DNA of 64,000 bases from Centropus unirufus. Lineage: Eukaryota > Chordata > Aves > Cuculiformes > Centropidae. Positions within the stretch are counted from its first letter, which is position 1. Each line of letters begins with the position of its first letter. Under the pieces are notes generated by a model. The model was not told the origin of the DNA. It saw only the letters and a program-made list of their open reading frames with translations, and did not search any database. Made by a program: the position numbers and the translations under genes. The stretch is from assembly GCA_013397695.1 (NCBI GenBank), contig VYZI01000185.1, positions 1,223,204 to 1,287,203 on the forward strand, written 5' to 3'. Below, piece by piece: positions 14,101 to 25,852 of the stretch.

Positions 14101-15221
14101 TTCCTCCACAGCTCTAATCTTAACTCCCACCTACTGCATGCTAAATGAACATCCCAGCATTTCATAATGGAGACAGGAAATTAATTCCTCATAAAGGGTT
14201 TTTTTTTCTACCCCTCTTATTAAGACTCTTCAGCCCTGTCAACAGCCAACTGAGCTTTCACAAGCCATAAAGGTGCATTTCTGCAGCCTCATTTCCTCAA
14301 GAATCTTACTTGATGGATTAGGTCCATTAATAACCTTCACGTTGGAGAAGAACAGCTGCTGGGGATTCAAGGTACCTTGCTGGACAATATAACTCTGACC
14401 CTTTAAGCAAGGCGCTCAGGAAAATGGAGACAGGAAGCAGGAGGGGTTGATGGTGTGTCTACTTTTCTCAGTCCCTCTTAGAGGTTGAAGATATAGAAAG
14501 AAGATCCACCCTGGTCTTGCTGATCTAGGATTCCCATGGGAATCAGCAGAATTGGACCACTACCCTAAGCAGGACATCATCTGAAACAAAGCCCTTGGTC
14601 CTTGAGACTGGTGCAACTTTGAGCCTTTGGACCCCATGGAGTTATCTAACAATAACCTCCTTCCCTGACATGTAAATTAACCAAGAAGCGTAAATTCCCT
14701 AATTTTTTTATCATATTTTTTCTCTCCGGTTTGCAGTCTGTTGGGATATCTCTTTTCTTGGGTAGATGTGACTAAACTTTAATTCTAAAAAATATCATTT
14801 TAGTGTGATCATTAAAATGGACCAAGTTGCATTGGAATGACAGATCAGGTTTAAAATTGTGCCATTTTACCCAGTCTTGGGCTCAGTAGCATGATACAAG
14901 TAGAGATGATGTTTATAGAGAGGATTCTAAAACAGCAGGCAAGAATCATGTGAAATGAAAATGGATCATATCCATATGATATGGATTTGGAAGCTGCAGA
15001 GTGCGAATTTGGAGCTGGTATCAAAAGCTGGAGGGCAGCGTAAAATAAACACAGATTTCATCCCAAACTTGGCTAAAAATCTTTTAAAAAACTGCATGCA
15101 TCTATCAAAAAATCAAAAGAACAAGACCAATTAAATGATCTTAAAACTAGAGAAAATATCTTTGGAACATCATGTTTGAAACTTCCTTTGGTTCCTTTTT
15201 CAAAATTTTATGCAATATTTA
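11187..15221. other. Unique noncoding DNA, no gene seen
   Basis: No frame above about 95 codons and no repeat that I can name. Contains a small perfect inverted repeat at 14970-14986 (ATCCATAT, one base, ATATGGAT). Confidence 0.65.
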
Positions 15222-15742
15222 ATAGAACAACCCCACAAGGATCATTGAGTCCAGCCCCTGTCCTTGCAGAGGAAAACCCCAACATTCCCACCATGGGTCT
15301 GAAGGCGTTGGCCAAATGCTTCTGCAATATTGTCAGGCTTGGTGCTGTTGCTGCTTCACTGGGGAGATGCTCCAATATTCCACCACCCTCTGGGTGAAGA
15401 GCCTTTTCCTGGTGACCAATCTAGCCCTCCCCTGGCACATCTTCCTGCCATTCCTTCAGGTCCTATCATTGATCACCAGGGAGAAGAGCTGAGCGCCTGC
15501 TCTTCCTCCTCCCCTTTTGATGAAGCAATAAACTGTGATGAGGTCTCCCCCCAGTCTCCTTTTTTTCTTTCCTGCTGAACAGACCAAGTGACTTTAACCA
15601 CTCCTCATACACCTTCCACTCTAAACCCTTCACCAACTTCATTCCCTCCTCTGGACATTCTCCAGGAGCTTTAGATCATTTTTATGCTGCAGCATCCGAA
15701 ACCGCACCCAGTAATCAAAGTGGAGGCACACCAGTGTAAAGC
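15222..15742 (-). mobile_element. CR1 LINE 3' portion, a CR1-J/X-like subgroup
   Basis: About 520 bp of antisense CR1 in canonical order: ACAAGGATCATTGAGTCCAG, CAACATTCCCACCATGGGTC, CCACCCTCTGGGTGAAGAGCC, CCCTGGCACATCTTCCTGCC, GATGAGGTCTCCCCCCAGTC, then a degraded promoter-distal part ending near GTAATCAAAGTGGAGGCACACC. The '…GATCATTGAGTCCAACTCC…' head differs from the '…CTTAAAG CCCATCCAG…' head of the other copies, so it is a different subgroup; the J/X label is from memory. The terminal octamer repeats are absent. Open frames inside it are by-products of this sequence. Confidence 0.9.
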
Positions 15743-18301
15743 ATTTGGATTTTCATGTATCTACACGATGTAAACGCTCAAACAGCAGCATAATGTGACT
15801 CTTCAAAGGGTTTTAAAGTTTTTCAACCAGGCCTAGTGCAACTGTTCTGTAGAAGAGGACAGTTATGCTGTTGTTGCCTAGCAAACATCTGTGAGAAAGC
15901 ATTACTCTTTAAGCAGAAAAACAAATTAAGTATAAACCTTCTGCAAGGGCATGCTTTCCCCTGCAACACTAGTTTTCTGTAAGACTCAGAGGGCAAAATT
16001 GTCAGAATCTTTTGTTGAAATATAGACAACACATCACAGTCACAGAGACCAAAGAAATTAAAGTAAAAACCCTGGTAGTTCTGGCTCAGTCAGAAGTAAC
16101 CGAGTGCTTCTGGATCTCTTGACCCTAGGGAGTTATTAGCAACATTTTTTAAAGTCATCTTTATCATTTCATGTCTTTTGTTTTTAATACATTAAGAAAT
16201 TATATCCCAAAGGGGAATTGACTCCTCAGTTTTGTGTCAGGCCCTGAAACAATAAGTTGGCATTTCTAACTCTAGAGCTGAGTCTGCGTGCCTGTGCTAG
16301 GAAACATGTCCTGTCTACTTCCTAATGGGTATCAAACTGCCTTTGGGAAGGGAATAATGGGTTGATCGGACTGTATGTTTTTTCTTTTTTGGTGGAAATA
16401 TTTCTCTAAAATCCTTTAAACTCCCTCCCCCGCTACCCCTCTGAAATCTTTTCCCACAAAATAATAAAACAGATCTAGATAGCACATTGGAGTCTCTGTG
16501 ATGTTGTGGCTTCTATCAGATTAGGGCCATGAAACTCCACTAGGGACTACATTTTAAGAGAGGAGCACAGAACTTGCAGGTGGATGTTCAAAAACGTGAC
16601 CCTCACCCACCACAGAGTGGGAGCTGGAGAAAATTGCAGGACTCCTGTGTTAGGTTTGGTTTTGCTTCTGCTCTTGCCCATTCTCCTCCCACCCTTCTGT
16701 GCCCAACATGAGGCACAACTGAACCCACTGCGCCATGTCACAGATGCATCCTTGCTTTCCATAAGTAGAGACTCCACACCTGATCATTAAGTCAGGGTTA
16801 AACCCAATTGTCCACTCAGCAGCAATATATTCCTTAATTTTGCCAGAAGTCCACAGAGAGAAATTTCTTGAGTACTCAGTGAGATGCTTTGACCTGTTAA
16901 CTACCTACAACCCCCTTCCAGTACAGATTAAATCCAAGGACTATTTATCATTTAGCAGAGGATTGATTTATCTACTTGGAGACTCAGTTCTGAGCTCAAA
17001 TCATGAAGACGCTGTCTGTCAAGGGTTCTTGCACATATTTCATCCATTTCAACAGAAGCAGAGGATAAGTTTTTGACCTGGGTTTCAAAGATGTTAGGAC
17101 AAGAATGAGGATGAATATTGTTATTTAAGAGATTTTTAATTTACATGTCCTGCAGCCAGGAGTCTTTCCAGGCAATATTACGTTTGTTGAAAGAGAAGAG
17201 TATCACTTAAGTCAAGGGAGCCAGAATAGAACAGTTCTAAGAAAAGCCCTCCACGTACCTTCCTCTGTGAGCTGTGAACCACATCATTAACAAAGGATCT
17301 GGAATACTTCTTGGGAGAAAAATCTTGAATACATGAAAGTGAAAAAGTGGCATGTAGATCCCATAGGGATGCATGGGATCAAGCTGGTTTCATACATGAT
17401 TGCAGGACAGGTATAAAGACAGACAAAAGCAAAAGGTTTCTTAGAGCAAGAAGACTGTTTCTCCATCTATGTTGTCCTGTCACATCTGGAATGGCTGGGA
17501 AGTCCCTGCTCTGCTGTGGCCTATGGGCTTCAAAATGGGCTGGAAGTGGCACCAAGCTGATCAAGCCAGGAAGAGAGCACTGAGGAATATGGAGGAATGC
17601 AGCAGCCCCCTCAAATGCATGCTTTCATTGGGCTGCGCATCCCTCTTCAAACCCACCTCTTTCATTCTATGCTTCCCTACCATCCTGTATTTCCTGCAGG
17701 TAGGACTCATAGCTGAGGTGAGATCTGATTTGACCGCTGTGACTTTGAAAATGGCTCTCCATGCATAGCACCGAAGAAAGACAGGACTCTGATGTCTCCA
17801 GCCCCATAGCTGAGGCAGTTGGCACTAGTAATTCTTTTCTAAATCCAAAGGAGGTGATTATCAAACGGATCATTATTGCGGAACAGCCTTACTGTCTGAG
17901 TAGACATGCTGGATGTTCCTTGTATGAGCAATACAGTAGAGAGCAAATGAATTATCTTACTGGAAAATTGTTCATCAGGCTTGTCTGAAGTTTCCAATGT
18001 TAATTCTCAAGTCCTCCTGCCTGGCAGTGGTGGCAAGATGGAGCATGCAGCACATAGTAAAAGTGAGTACATGTTTGTCTCCTGAGCTATTTGCAGAAAT
18101 GTTTAGATGTAAGGTGAGTTCGATTTATGTGCCTTATCTTCCTCATACCAGATAGAACACTTCCCTTCTGTTACAAACACTGCTTAATGGATCTCTAACA
18201 GCCTTGCTTTCACAACATCAAATATACAAGAATATAAGAGGGAGAAGGACAAACCAAAAAAAACAACTCTCTATTGTTTCCAAGTGTCCCAGATTATGGC
18301 T
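15743..18301. other. Unique noncoding DNA, no gene seen
   Basis: Short frames only (up to 99 codons), none recognisable. No named repeat. 17380-17560 is open in two frames on opposite strands, but without splice or coding evidence. Confidence 0.6.
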
Positions 18302-18336
18302 GGAGGAAGAAGTGGAGAAGAAAGAGGGGAGAGAGG
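18302..18336 (+). repeat. Purine-rich (GA) low-complexity tract
   Basis: Almost uninterrupted A/G sequence (GGAGGAAGAAGTGGAGAAGA… then GAGGGGAGAGAGG). Simple low-complexity DNA. Confidence 0.7.
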
Positions 18337-18391
18337 TAAACAAAATTGTAATTGGGTCCTTGGCACAAGCCCAAATATAAACATAGTAGAC

Positions 18392-18404
18392 AAAAAAAAA
18401 AAAA
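18392..18404 (+). repeat. poly(A) tract, 13 A
   Basis: A13 followed by GAATGTT. No recognisable element is attached. Confidence 0.85.
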
Positions 18405-21400
18405 GAATGTTAAAAGATGACTTTATTAACTCTCAAACATCCCAAGTTTTCAAAGGATCTCTAGAAACAGACTTGCAGTACCTCATCAGGCCTGTTTGCC
18501 TTCTCAAAGCTCTGCAGTCAGGAAGCAAACAGCCAAGGTGGTGTTACCCTCCATCATGGAAGATTGCTTTCCATCATGTTGCAAAACAAGTCTGGAGAAG
18601 GGACATACTGGAGGATTATATACCAGCCGGTGAGACTCCTTCACCCTCAGTACCCAGGCTAAGCCATCCAATATCTTCTCTTTTGGGGTAGTACAGTTGT
18701 TCCGCTTCCTCAGGGGATGGCAACTGCTCATTACACACATTTTTATTGACTTTGCACTCATTCCTGCACAAAATTATGCTGAAAACTGGTATAAAGAGTG
18801 TAATTTCATTCCCTCTAGCACCACATTATCTATCTCCTACGAAGTGGACTGATAAGCCAAACCGATCCCAGCCTCCACATGCCCAAGTGTATATGAGATG
18901 GCCCAAGTAAGTTGAATATATTCATCATATAAAAAAAATCTTCTGCTATATTACTTTTTGTCTCCTGCTTCTTATATAGTCCCATGTTTTGCCCCTGCAT
19001 TTCTTACTTCGTAATGGTCTCTAGTCTTATTCCCTTTTATGATATTTTCCTTCACTGACTGACTGTATAAAACACTCAATTTGACAGGATTCAGTTTTTA
19101 AAATCAAGGACTCCACAAATAAGGCTCAAGACAGACCCAGGGTAGTCTCTAACAGAAATTATAACTTTTACTGGGCTGGACAGCAACTTTTCAATAACAC
19201 ATTTTGATAGGCAAATACCACTCAATGGGATGTGATCACAGAAAATGATATTTGTTAAAATGAAAAGTTCAGGTGGTTTGGCTTAAAAGCATTACATTTC
19301 TCTTGAAATGTAGGGGAAAAATCAGGGAAAGAAAATAGAACAAAATATAAAAGGATGCAAAGAGAGTACTTCAGCTCATCTGATCCAGGTCCTTCTGTCC
19401 ATTTGCCTTGCACGCCAATTTTTTTTTAACTTTACCTGTTCTACTGATTCTGGATAGCAAAATACATTGAAAAGTCTAGTGCTGTAGAGGTGAGGGAAGA
19501 TTGGAATGTTTCAAAGCAGTTGGTGCAGTCCAGAGTCCCGTTCCCTTAGAATATAAATGAGAATTAAATGCTTAATTCCTGTTGGTGGTGCTTGAAGTCC
19601 ATCGTGGTTTCTTGCTGTAATGCAGAGGAGGAAGGATTGTGATGGGGCTCTGCTGCGCTACTCTCTCTTGAGTAAAGAAGTGGAGATTATTTTAATGTCT
19701 CCTTAATGGGCATCCTTAGCTCTGTGCACTTCAGGGAAACCTATGTCATACAAGTAGTCCCACAGCAGTGGAAGTGATGGCAACTGGTTTTTTTTCAATT
19801 CTCTTTCCTATGGCTTCTCTGCATTTGAACTCAGTCTTGGCCTCTCCATCAATATATTCCCTCATTTATTTAGATCTCCCTCTGCTACTCAACTTGTTTC
19901 TTTTTAGAAAATGTGTAAAAAAAATCAATAGCTTTTAGACCTCCATCTTCCTGTCATCTTTTTTTTTTTTTAAATGGGACACTTTCAGATGATAATCAGG
20001 AGAAGCACAGAGCCAGATAATACACTCAAGTAAGCTTCCTTTTCTTTTAAAGAAACAAGCTTCAGAAAGTCCTGTTTTGTTGTCTTTTCTACCACACAGG
20101 AACAAAAATCTTTGTTTTGCTCATCCTAGCCAAAAGCTGTTTTCAGTGAGGGGGTAGTTTGAGTCCCTTCCCAATGAGTCCTAAGATGAATTTACTGTCA
20201 GAAATGGTGACCTGCAACAATTTCTTAAATTTAGGCTGCAGTGCCATCCTCATCATACCTCTTTGGTCTAATGTGCATCTACCACTGACCAACACCTTTG
20301 CTCTTTGTCTGATGAATTTTCTCCCATCACAGAAAGACAAGGGATGAATAGTGCCAACTTCACAGGAGTGATCCTCTCTGGAACGCCCCTGAATGAGATC
20401 AGAGAAGAGACATAATAATCAAAAGCAATCAGAAAACCCCTTCTAACAAGTGCTTGAAGATACTGTCAAGTTGCTCAGGAAAGCAGCATCTGGCACAGAA
20501 TTTTCTACTTGGCAGCCTGAGATGCTCAGCTTCAGGCAATGTTGAGATTCACCTATGTGCTCATCTGGGTCTTCACTGCTACTTGGAAGGTTCACTAACC
20601 ATCACAAAGTGCGCAATATTATTCTGCATGAGATATATTACAGTGTGCTAATAACTGATATCTGTAACATATCAAGCACTGCACAGAGCCCTTCCTTCCC
20701 TCTATCAGCAAGCCCTTTAGAGGGCAAAAAACATCACCAGAGACCTGGAGACTGTGGCATTTGCAGAGTGGAGGGGAATTCTCTAAAAATCTCAGTCTGG
20801 CCACTGCTCGTGGCAGGTTGCTGTGCTAGCCACATCCAAGAGGCAGCAGGTTTGAACTTCCCCTGCAATACTCACTCACATGGATCTCAATTCCCACACA
20901 CGCAGAAGAGATCTACATATCCATTCATTTGCCCTTGATGGTTTAATTGATATCTTAACCATTCAAAACTCATCTCTTCACCTGTCCTTTTCATCTAAAT
21001 GTCAACTCCCAAGCCAGTATCTCCTCAGAAGTTTGAGATAGGTGGAGGAATACTAAATTAGATACCTCCCTTCTCTTCTGGACTAACCACCCTTTTTAAT
21101 AGCATTTACCAATCAGATGCTGGAAGGGGAAGTGACAACCCTAATGTGAGACACAAAAAGCGTGACAAAGAGCTGGGATATAGCAGAGAAAGCGTTTGAA
21201 TGATGCGCAGCCTAGAGATAGGAAAACTAGTGCTACATGAGATCTTGGAATCCTGGGAGATTTTTACTAATGGCCTCTGCAAGTCTTATTTCATACATAT
21301 TCTCATATCTTTGACAAAGATGCTGCATAAATCATTTCCCCTTGTCCCAGGCTGACCCTTTAACCTCAGAGAGATAATGAGGCAACTATACCTAGCATCT

Positions 21401-24090
21401 TCTAATGCTGCCAAGATCTATATCAAAGAACATTAATTCTCCATGATAACATCTCTATTTATTAATGCAAATGCCTTTAATCCTTCCCCAGCCTCTGCTC
21501 AGCAAGCCACCTTTACTATTATTACTGAAATTTCACTGGAATTAGGTAAATTGGCTTAGCATCCCCAGAAGGTGGATGCCACTAGAAGCTGAAATCTAAT
21601 GTGTCTCTTTTGGCATTGACATTCACCTCCTGGACAGATTAGCTCCCAGACTCATTACAGTTGGCAGAGGCTACATGTTGGGGCTTCCTGAACGTGCTGG
21701 AATGTTTGTAATTTTTACAGAAGACAGGAAATAATTCATAATTAATAATCTAGTGATTTTTCCTTCTTAAGTAATATTTACCAGCTGTCTGTGAGCAGAT
21801 TGTGATTTCTTCCTTCTTCATCTCTTTCCCCCCAGATCATGAGCTGCTCTAAGTTATTTTTCAGGTTGTTTCTGGGGAAAAAGCTGTCAGTGTAGGTCAG
21901 CTCTTCCTGCTAGCTATCAGATATGCTAAGCCATTTACTTTTCTGAGGGCTGGATCAGGGTTCTATGCTTTATGCTAAAAAAGACTGTTACCCAACTACA
22001 GGATCCTAGGGAACTTGGAAAAAAAAGTTTTAAGTCCTCACAAGCCACCAGAGAGAGGAAGGCTACTCCTTCTATTTATGAAAATGTAATGGGAGAAAAA
22101 AGTAATAGATCTACACCAGTCTAGGATCATGATCTGATAGGTCAACTATTGAGGGTCAGGAGAGAGAAGCTATCACCTTCTGGACTACTGGCTCTTCCCT
22201 GAATTACATTAAATTACCACATCTAAATGTACACCTCCACTCTAGCCCATCTGTACCACACCTGCCTGTGCCACTTGAGAAACCACCCAGCAGCAAAGGT
22301 TTCCTTGGGCACACGAGAGGAATTGTTCTGCATTTCAGTGCCAAGTGGTATTTCAGCATGGGATTTCTCTGCCACAACCTTACATGCCTTTTGGGAGATA
22401 GGACCTGTAATGAAAAACAATGGGGCTCTTACAATCCCATCACACTGTGTTACTGCTGGAAAATATTCCCTTTCATTGGGAACCTGAAAACAAGCGTTGA
22501 CACTAAGGGAAGCTGGGAAAGGGAACACACACTCAGCAGAGCAGCAGTCTGGGATAGATGCTTTAGTGCTTCACAGGAGGCCAAAGAGACAGGCAAGAGA
22601 CCAGGAAAATTCAAAGTGTGAAGTGTTTGCACACTGCTGCACCAGAAAATAACCCTTTGCTCTAAAAAGTAGTGAAGGAAATAAACCCTGAGAACAAGGT
22701 GGCATGAAACTGCTGGATCAATTATACACCTCTTCCTCCAGAAAGTTCTGGCTGAACCCTGCAGCACAGGGGGATAGGGGTTTAGGCTATATTACTGCCA
22801 CATGACCCATACATAGCATGAAAATACACTTTGTCTTTCTTCCTCAGTTCCCTCTCTGTAAGAGAATTTTATAAAACCTTCCTGTGTTCTTTAGCTGGTA
22901 GATTTGTCAGGGAAGACACCTTCTGCTATTATATTTCTGTACAGAGGGCAGTGCTGCAAGGTTCAGATCTCAAATTTAGTCTCTGTATGCAACACTAATA
23001 TAACTTACTAATAAGTATTAGACGTCAGCCTATAAACAGAGAAGCACAAATGCTTCTTTCTTACAGACTGGTATTATTGTCCCATAAGGCAATGGCAGAC
23101 AAAAGTGGAAAATCAATGTAAGAAACTGAATACCTGGACTGAACTCCAATTTGTCCTATGGTCCGATCTGGCACCTATTCTCCTCTTGCTATTCAAGCCT
23201 AAGTCCTGTCAACATCAATGGACGTTCTTTGCAGTTATGGAAGGAGGAAAAAAAAAATACAACACTCTGTAAGGCTGCAGTTCTATCACCTTTTCCTTTC
23301 TTGGCCATCAAATGTTTAAAGAGTGACCTTGTTTTCATTAAGAGGAAAACCTTGTGAATGAATACAGGATGTCACATGGAAACAGAGGCAGGCAAGGAAA
23401 GAATTCATTAGACAAAGTTTCAATACTGCAGAGTGAGACATTCATTATTTTAAAGCTACTCCCTGTGAGTTTTAATTAGAGATATGAAGTGGTTTGTATA
23501 TTATATAAACTGCCTAATATTGTGCCTTAAGATCACACTAAATGTGAAGCCAAAGTTTTCCTAGTTTTAAATAGGTTTTTGTGGGGTTTTTGTGGTTTGT
23601 TTTTTTTTTTTTCTATCACTACACTGCACCGCATGGCCAATTCTGCCTTGAAAGCTGGAAGACAGAACTGTAGGGAGAGTGCAGGGCCAGGAGAAAGCCT
23701 ATTCTTGGGAGACTCCTGGCCCAGTTCTGTATCCTCCAGAGATTTACATAATTCAGAACAAACCACCAGAGTTTTCAGTGTGTGGATGTACAGAATTAAA
23801 TCTCCAAACACTTCAGGCTCTCTGACATTGCAAGTTGAGAAAATCATGATAAATAAAGCAGTTTTGGGGAGCAATGAATTGGATTGTGACACAGATGGCA
23901 ATTTCTGATGTGTTTGGATTGGTTCTCCTCCCAGACCCACCATCTCCATGTCCCCCAGGGGAAAATCCCATTGTGAGCAATGAGCTCCTCTAAAGATGGG
24001 CTACTTGTATTTGGGAGGCACTAGGAACATTTTAAAGGCCTAAGGCAGTCACTGGTGTTGCATGAAGTTCTTGTTAGGGAATCCAAACGT
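18405..24090. other. Unique noncoding DNA, no gene seen
   Basis: Contains homopolymer runs (T13 at 19959-19971, T13 at 23600-23612) and several frames of 60-140 codons, including a 138-codon minus-strand frame at 23533-23949 overlapped by a 109-codon plus-strand frame. None has recognisable domains. 21560-21830 is a non-repetitive stretch with AATTCATAATTAATAATC near 21733 that could be a conserved element. 22985-23110 has a faint MIR-like phrase (GGTATTATTGTCCCATAAGG). Confidence 0.55.
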
Positions 24091-24860
24091 AGGATTTGTC
24101 ATAGGAGCAATAAGGTTGGAAAAGACCTAAGATCACAATCCGACTGTCAGTCCAACACCACTGTGCCTACTAAACCATGTCAAAGTGCTACATCTACATG
24201 TCTTTTGAACACCTCCAGGGATGGCAACCCCACTGTTTCCCTGTTCTGCAGCCTCTTTCAGTGCACTTGTTCAATAAAGAATTTTTTTTTTCTAATAACC
24301 AATCAAAATCTCCCTTGGTGCACATTGTTGCCATTTCTTCTTATACTATCACTCATTACTTGGGAGTAGAGACCATCACCCACCCCACCACAACCTCTTT
24401 TCAGGCAATTGAAGCAATCAATGAGGCCTCCCTTCAGCCTCCTCTCCTGCAGGCTAAACAACCTTACTTTCCTTAGCCACTCCTCAAAAGACTTGTGTTC
24501 TACACCCTTCACCAGCTTGGTTGTCCTTCTCTGTATGTGCTTCAGCCCCTCAATGTCTTTCTTGCAGTGAGGGATGCAAAACTGAACCCAGGATTGAGGT
24601 GCAGCTTCACCAGTGCTGAGTACAGGGTGGTGATCCCTTGCTGGCCACCCCATTCCTGATGTAAGCCTGACTTGTGATGTTCTGTTGACCTTCTTGGCCA
24701 CCTGAGCACGCTGCTGGCTCATGTTCAGCTGCATCAAACAGCACCCCCAGCTCTCTTTCCCACCAGGCAGTGGAAGGAGAACCTGCACTCTGTGGAGTGT
24801 GACATGTGGAGCCGACTCACCTACCCCGAGCACTGTGCTGTGCACAGTCCTCACACTCAT
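24091..24860 (-). mobile_element. CR1 LINE, 3' end plus C-terminal ORF2
   Basis: The most complete CR1 copy in the window, about 770 bp, antisense to the given strand. Read on the minus strand it runs from the late ORF2 region through the stop into the 3' UTR, ending near 24091 with the complement of GGTTGGAAAAGACCTAAGATC. Diagnostic phrases include the complements of CTCCAGGGATGGCAACCCCA and TCACTCATTACTTGGGAGTA, and the GCTGAGTACAGGGTGGTGATCCC block. It is truncated at the 5' side and has lost the terminal octamer repeats. The copy is too decayed to be active. Confidence 0.93.
24180..24860 (-). pseudogene. CR1 ORF2 reverse transcriptase C-terminus, decayed
   Basis: Minus-strand translation gives the typical post-RT tail of CR1 ORF2: LNMSQQRAQVAKK, then KKDIEGLKHIQRRTTKLVKG, EWLRKVRLFSLQERRLKGGL, DGLYSQVMSDSIRRNG and finally SLEVFKRHVDVAL before a stop. 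A 185-codon frame (24303-24860) is still open, but the part upstream of LNMSQQ shifts frame: a second frame reads ERELGVLF, matching the CR1 'EKDLGVLVD' segment. Catalytic RT motifs lie further upstream and are not present. No function is expected. Confidence 0.85.
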
Positions 24861-25702
24861 GACTGGAAGAGCTTGGATCGGTCATAGGGCTCCATATTAG
24901 GGCAATATCACATTACCCAGAGGCCTTGGCACACCAACAATTTGCAGAGGCATTTAGAATTGCACTGCAGGGGATCGGGTAGTCTGGTCTGTTAAAACAG
25001 GCTCAGGGTCACACTTATCTTAACCTATGCAATTAACTGTGACAGTCACAAATCCCTACTGCGGGATTGTTTTTTTCCTGCAAGAGCAGGAGAGCTCCAA
25101 GTGCAGCAGGGGTGCTGGGTAAGTAATTAAAAAAAAAAAAAATCAAATTCAGAACTTCTGGATTGAATAATATGAATTTCTACAATCTGAATTAACTGAA
25201 AAAGCATTCAATTAATCGTACACACTAGTCAGAGCTCTTTGTGGTTAGAAAGGATGCTTTTTTTGTCCTGGTGACCAAAACTAGGGTGGGCACCCTGCAG
25301 CCCTGCCCCTGAGGGAAGTGCTATTTCCTGGGATAGCCAAGGACTCACAGACAGGGGATTCAGGAACAGTTTGTCAAAGAAATGCATAAAACAAGGATCA
25401 TTTGAGGCCAATTCACCTCCATGTATGTGTGTGGAGGGGGGATCTAGATCTGTGTATGCATATGTGTGTCAGTGTGTTTGCCTTGACTGAATGAATCACC
25501 CTACCTGTTTCAGTGTAAAACAGGAAACATTAGTAAAACTGATAATAAGCCTAGTGGTGGTGATTCAACCAAAGCTAGCACATCTGTCACTGAGCAACAG
25601 CCTGCCAGTTTTTTCATCAAGGGAAATACAATTGAATAATAATGTAGTAAAGGTAAAGCAGCTTTAACAGAGCTTTCTGCCAAATTAAATACAAGGTACA
25701 CT
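24861..25702. other. Noncoding DNA with an A14 run and TG-rich patch
   Basis: No gene seen. A14 at 25129-25142. 25422-25480 is rich in TGTG/TATG dinucleotides but too impure to call a microsatellite. Confidence 0.6.
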
Positions 25703-25716
25703 AAAAAAAAAAAAAA
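25703..25716 (+). repeat. poly(A) tract, 14 A
   Basis: A14 preceded by GGTACACT and followed by GGAAATATAAATAC. No retroposon body recognised. Confidence 0.85.
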
Positions 25717-25827
25717 GGAAATATAAATACATAACCCAAACCTTCTTGAATACAAATCCCTTAGTAATGCATACTCGATGGCTAAAGACACATCACATCT
25801 GCAGTCTGCGAGACTTAATCAGGAGGT

Positions 25828-25852
25828 GGGGGGGAAGATGTGGGTGGGTGGG
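25828..25852 (+). other. Potential G-quadruplex
   Basis: G7, a 7-base loop AAGATGT, GGG, T, GGG, T, GGG: four runs of at least three G with loops of 7, 1 and 1 bases, which fits the standard intramolecular quadruplex pattern. There is no nearby promoter evidence. Confidence 0.55.

Noticed and set aside
18819..18906. 88-nt open segment between CCCTCTAG and CAA|GTAAGTT
   Set aside because: 28 open codons between common splice-like signals is expected by chance; the polypyrimidine tract is weak.
23533..23949. 138-codon minus frame overlapping a 109-codon plus frame
   Set aside because: The minus frame's end is driven by the T13 run at 23600-23612 (Lys-rich in translation); no recognisable protein, and the length is within chance.
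25085..25118. 34-nt microexon-like segment with T-rich acceptor and GTAAGTAA donor
   Set aside because: Too short to assess; such pairs are frequent in 64 kb.
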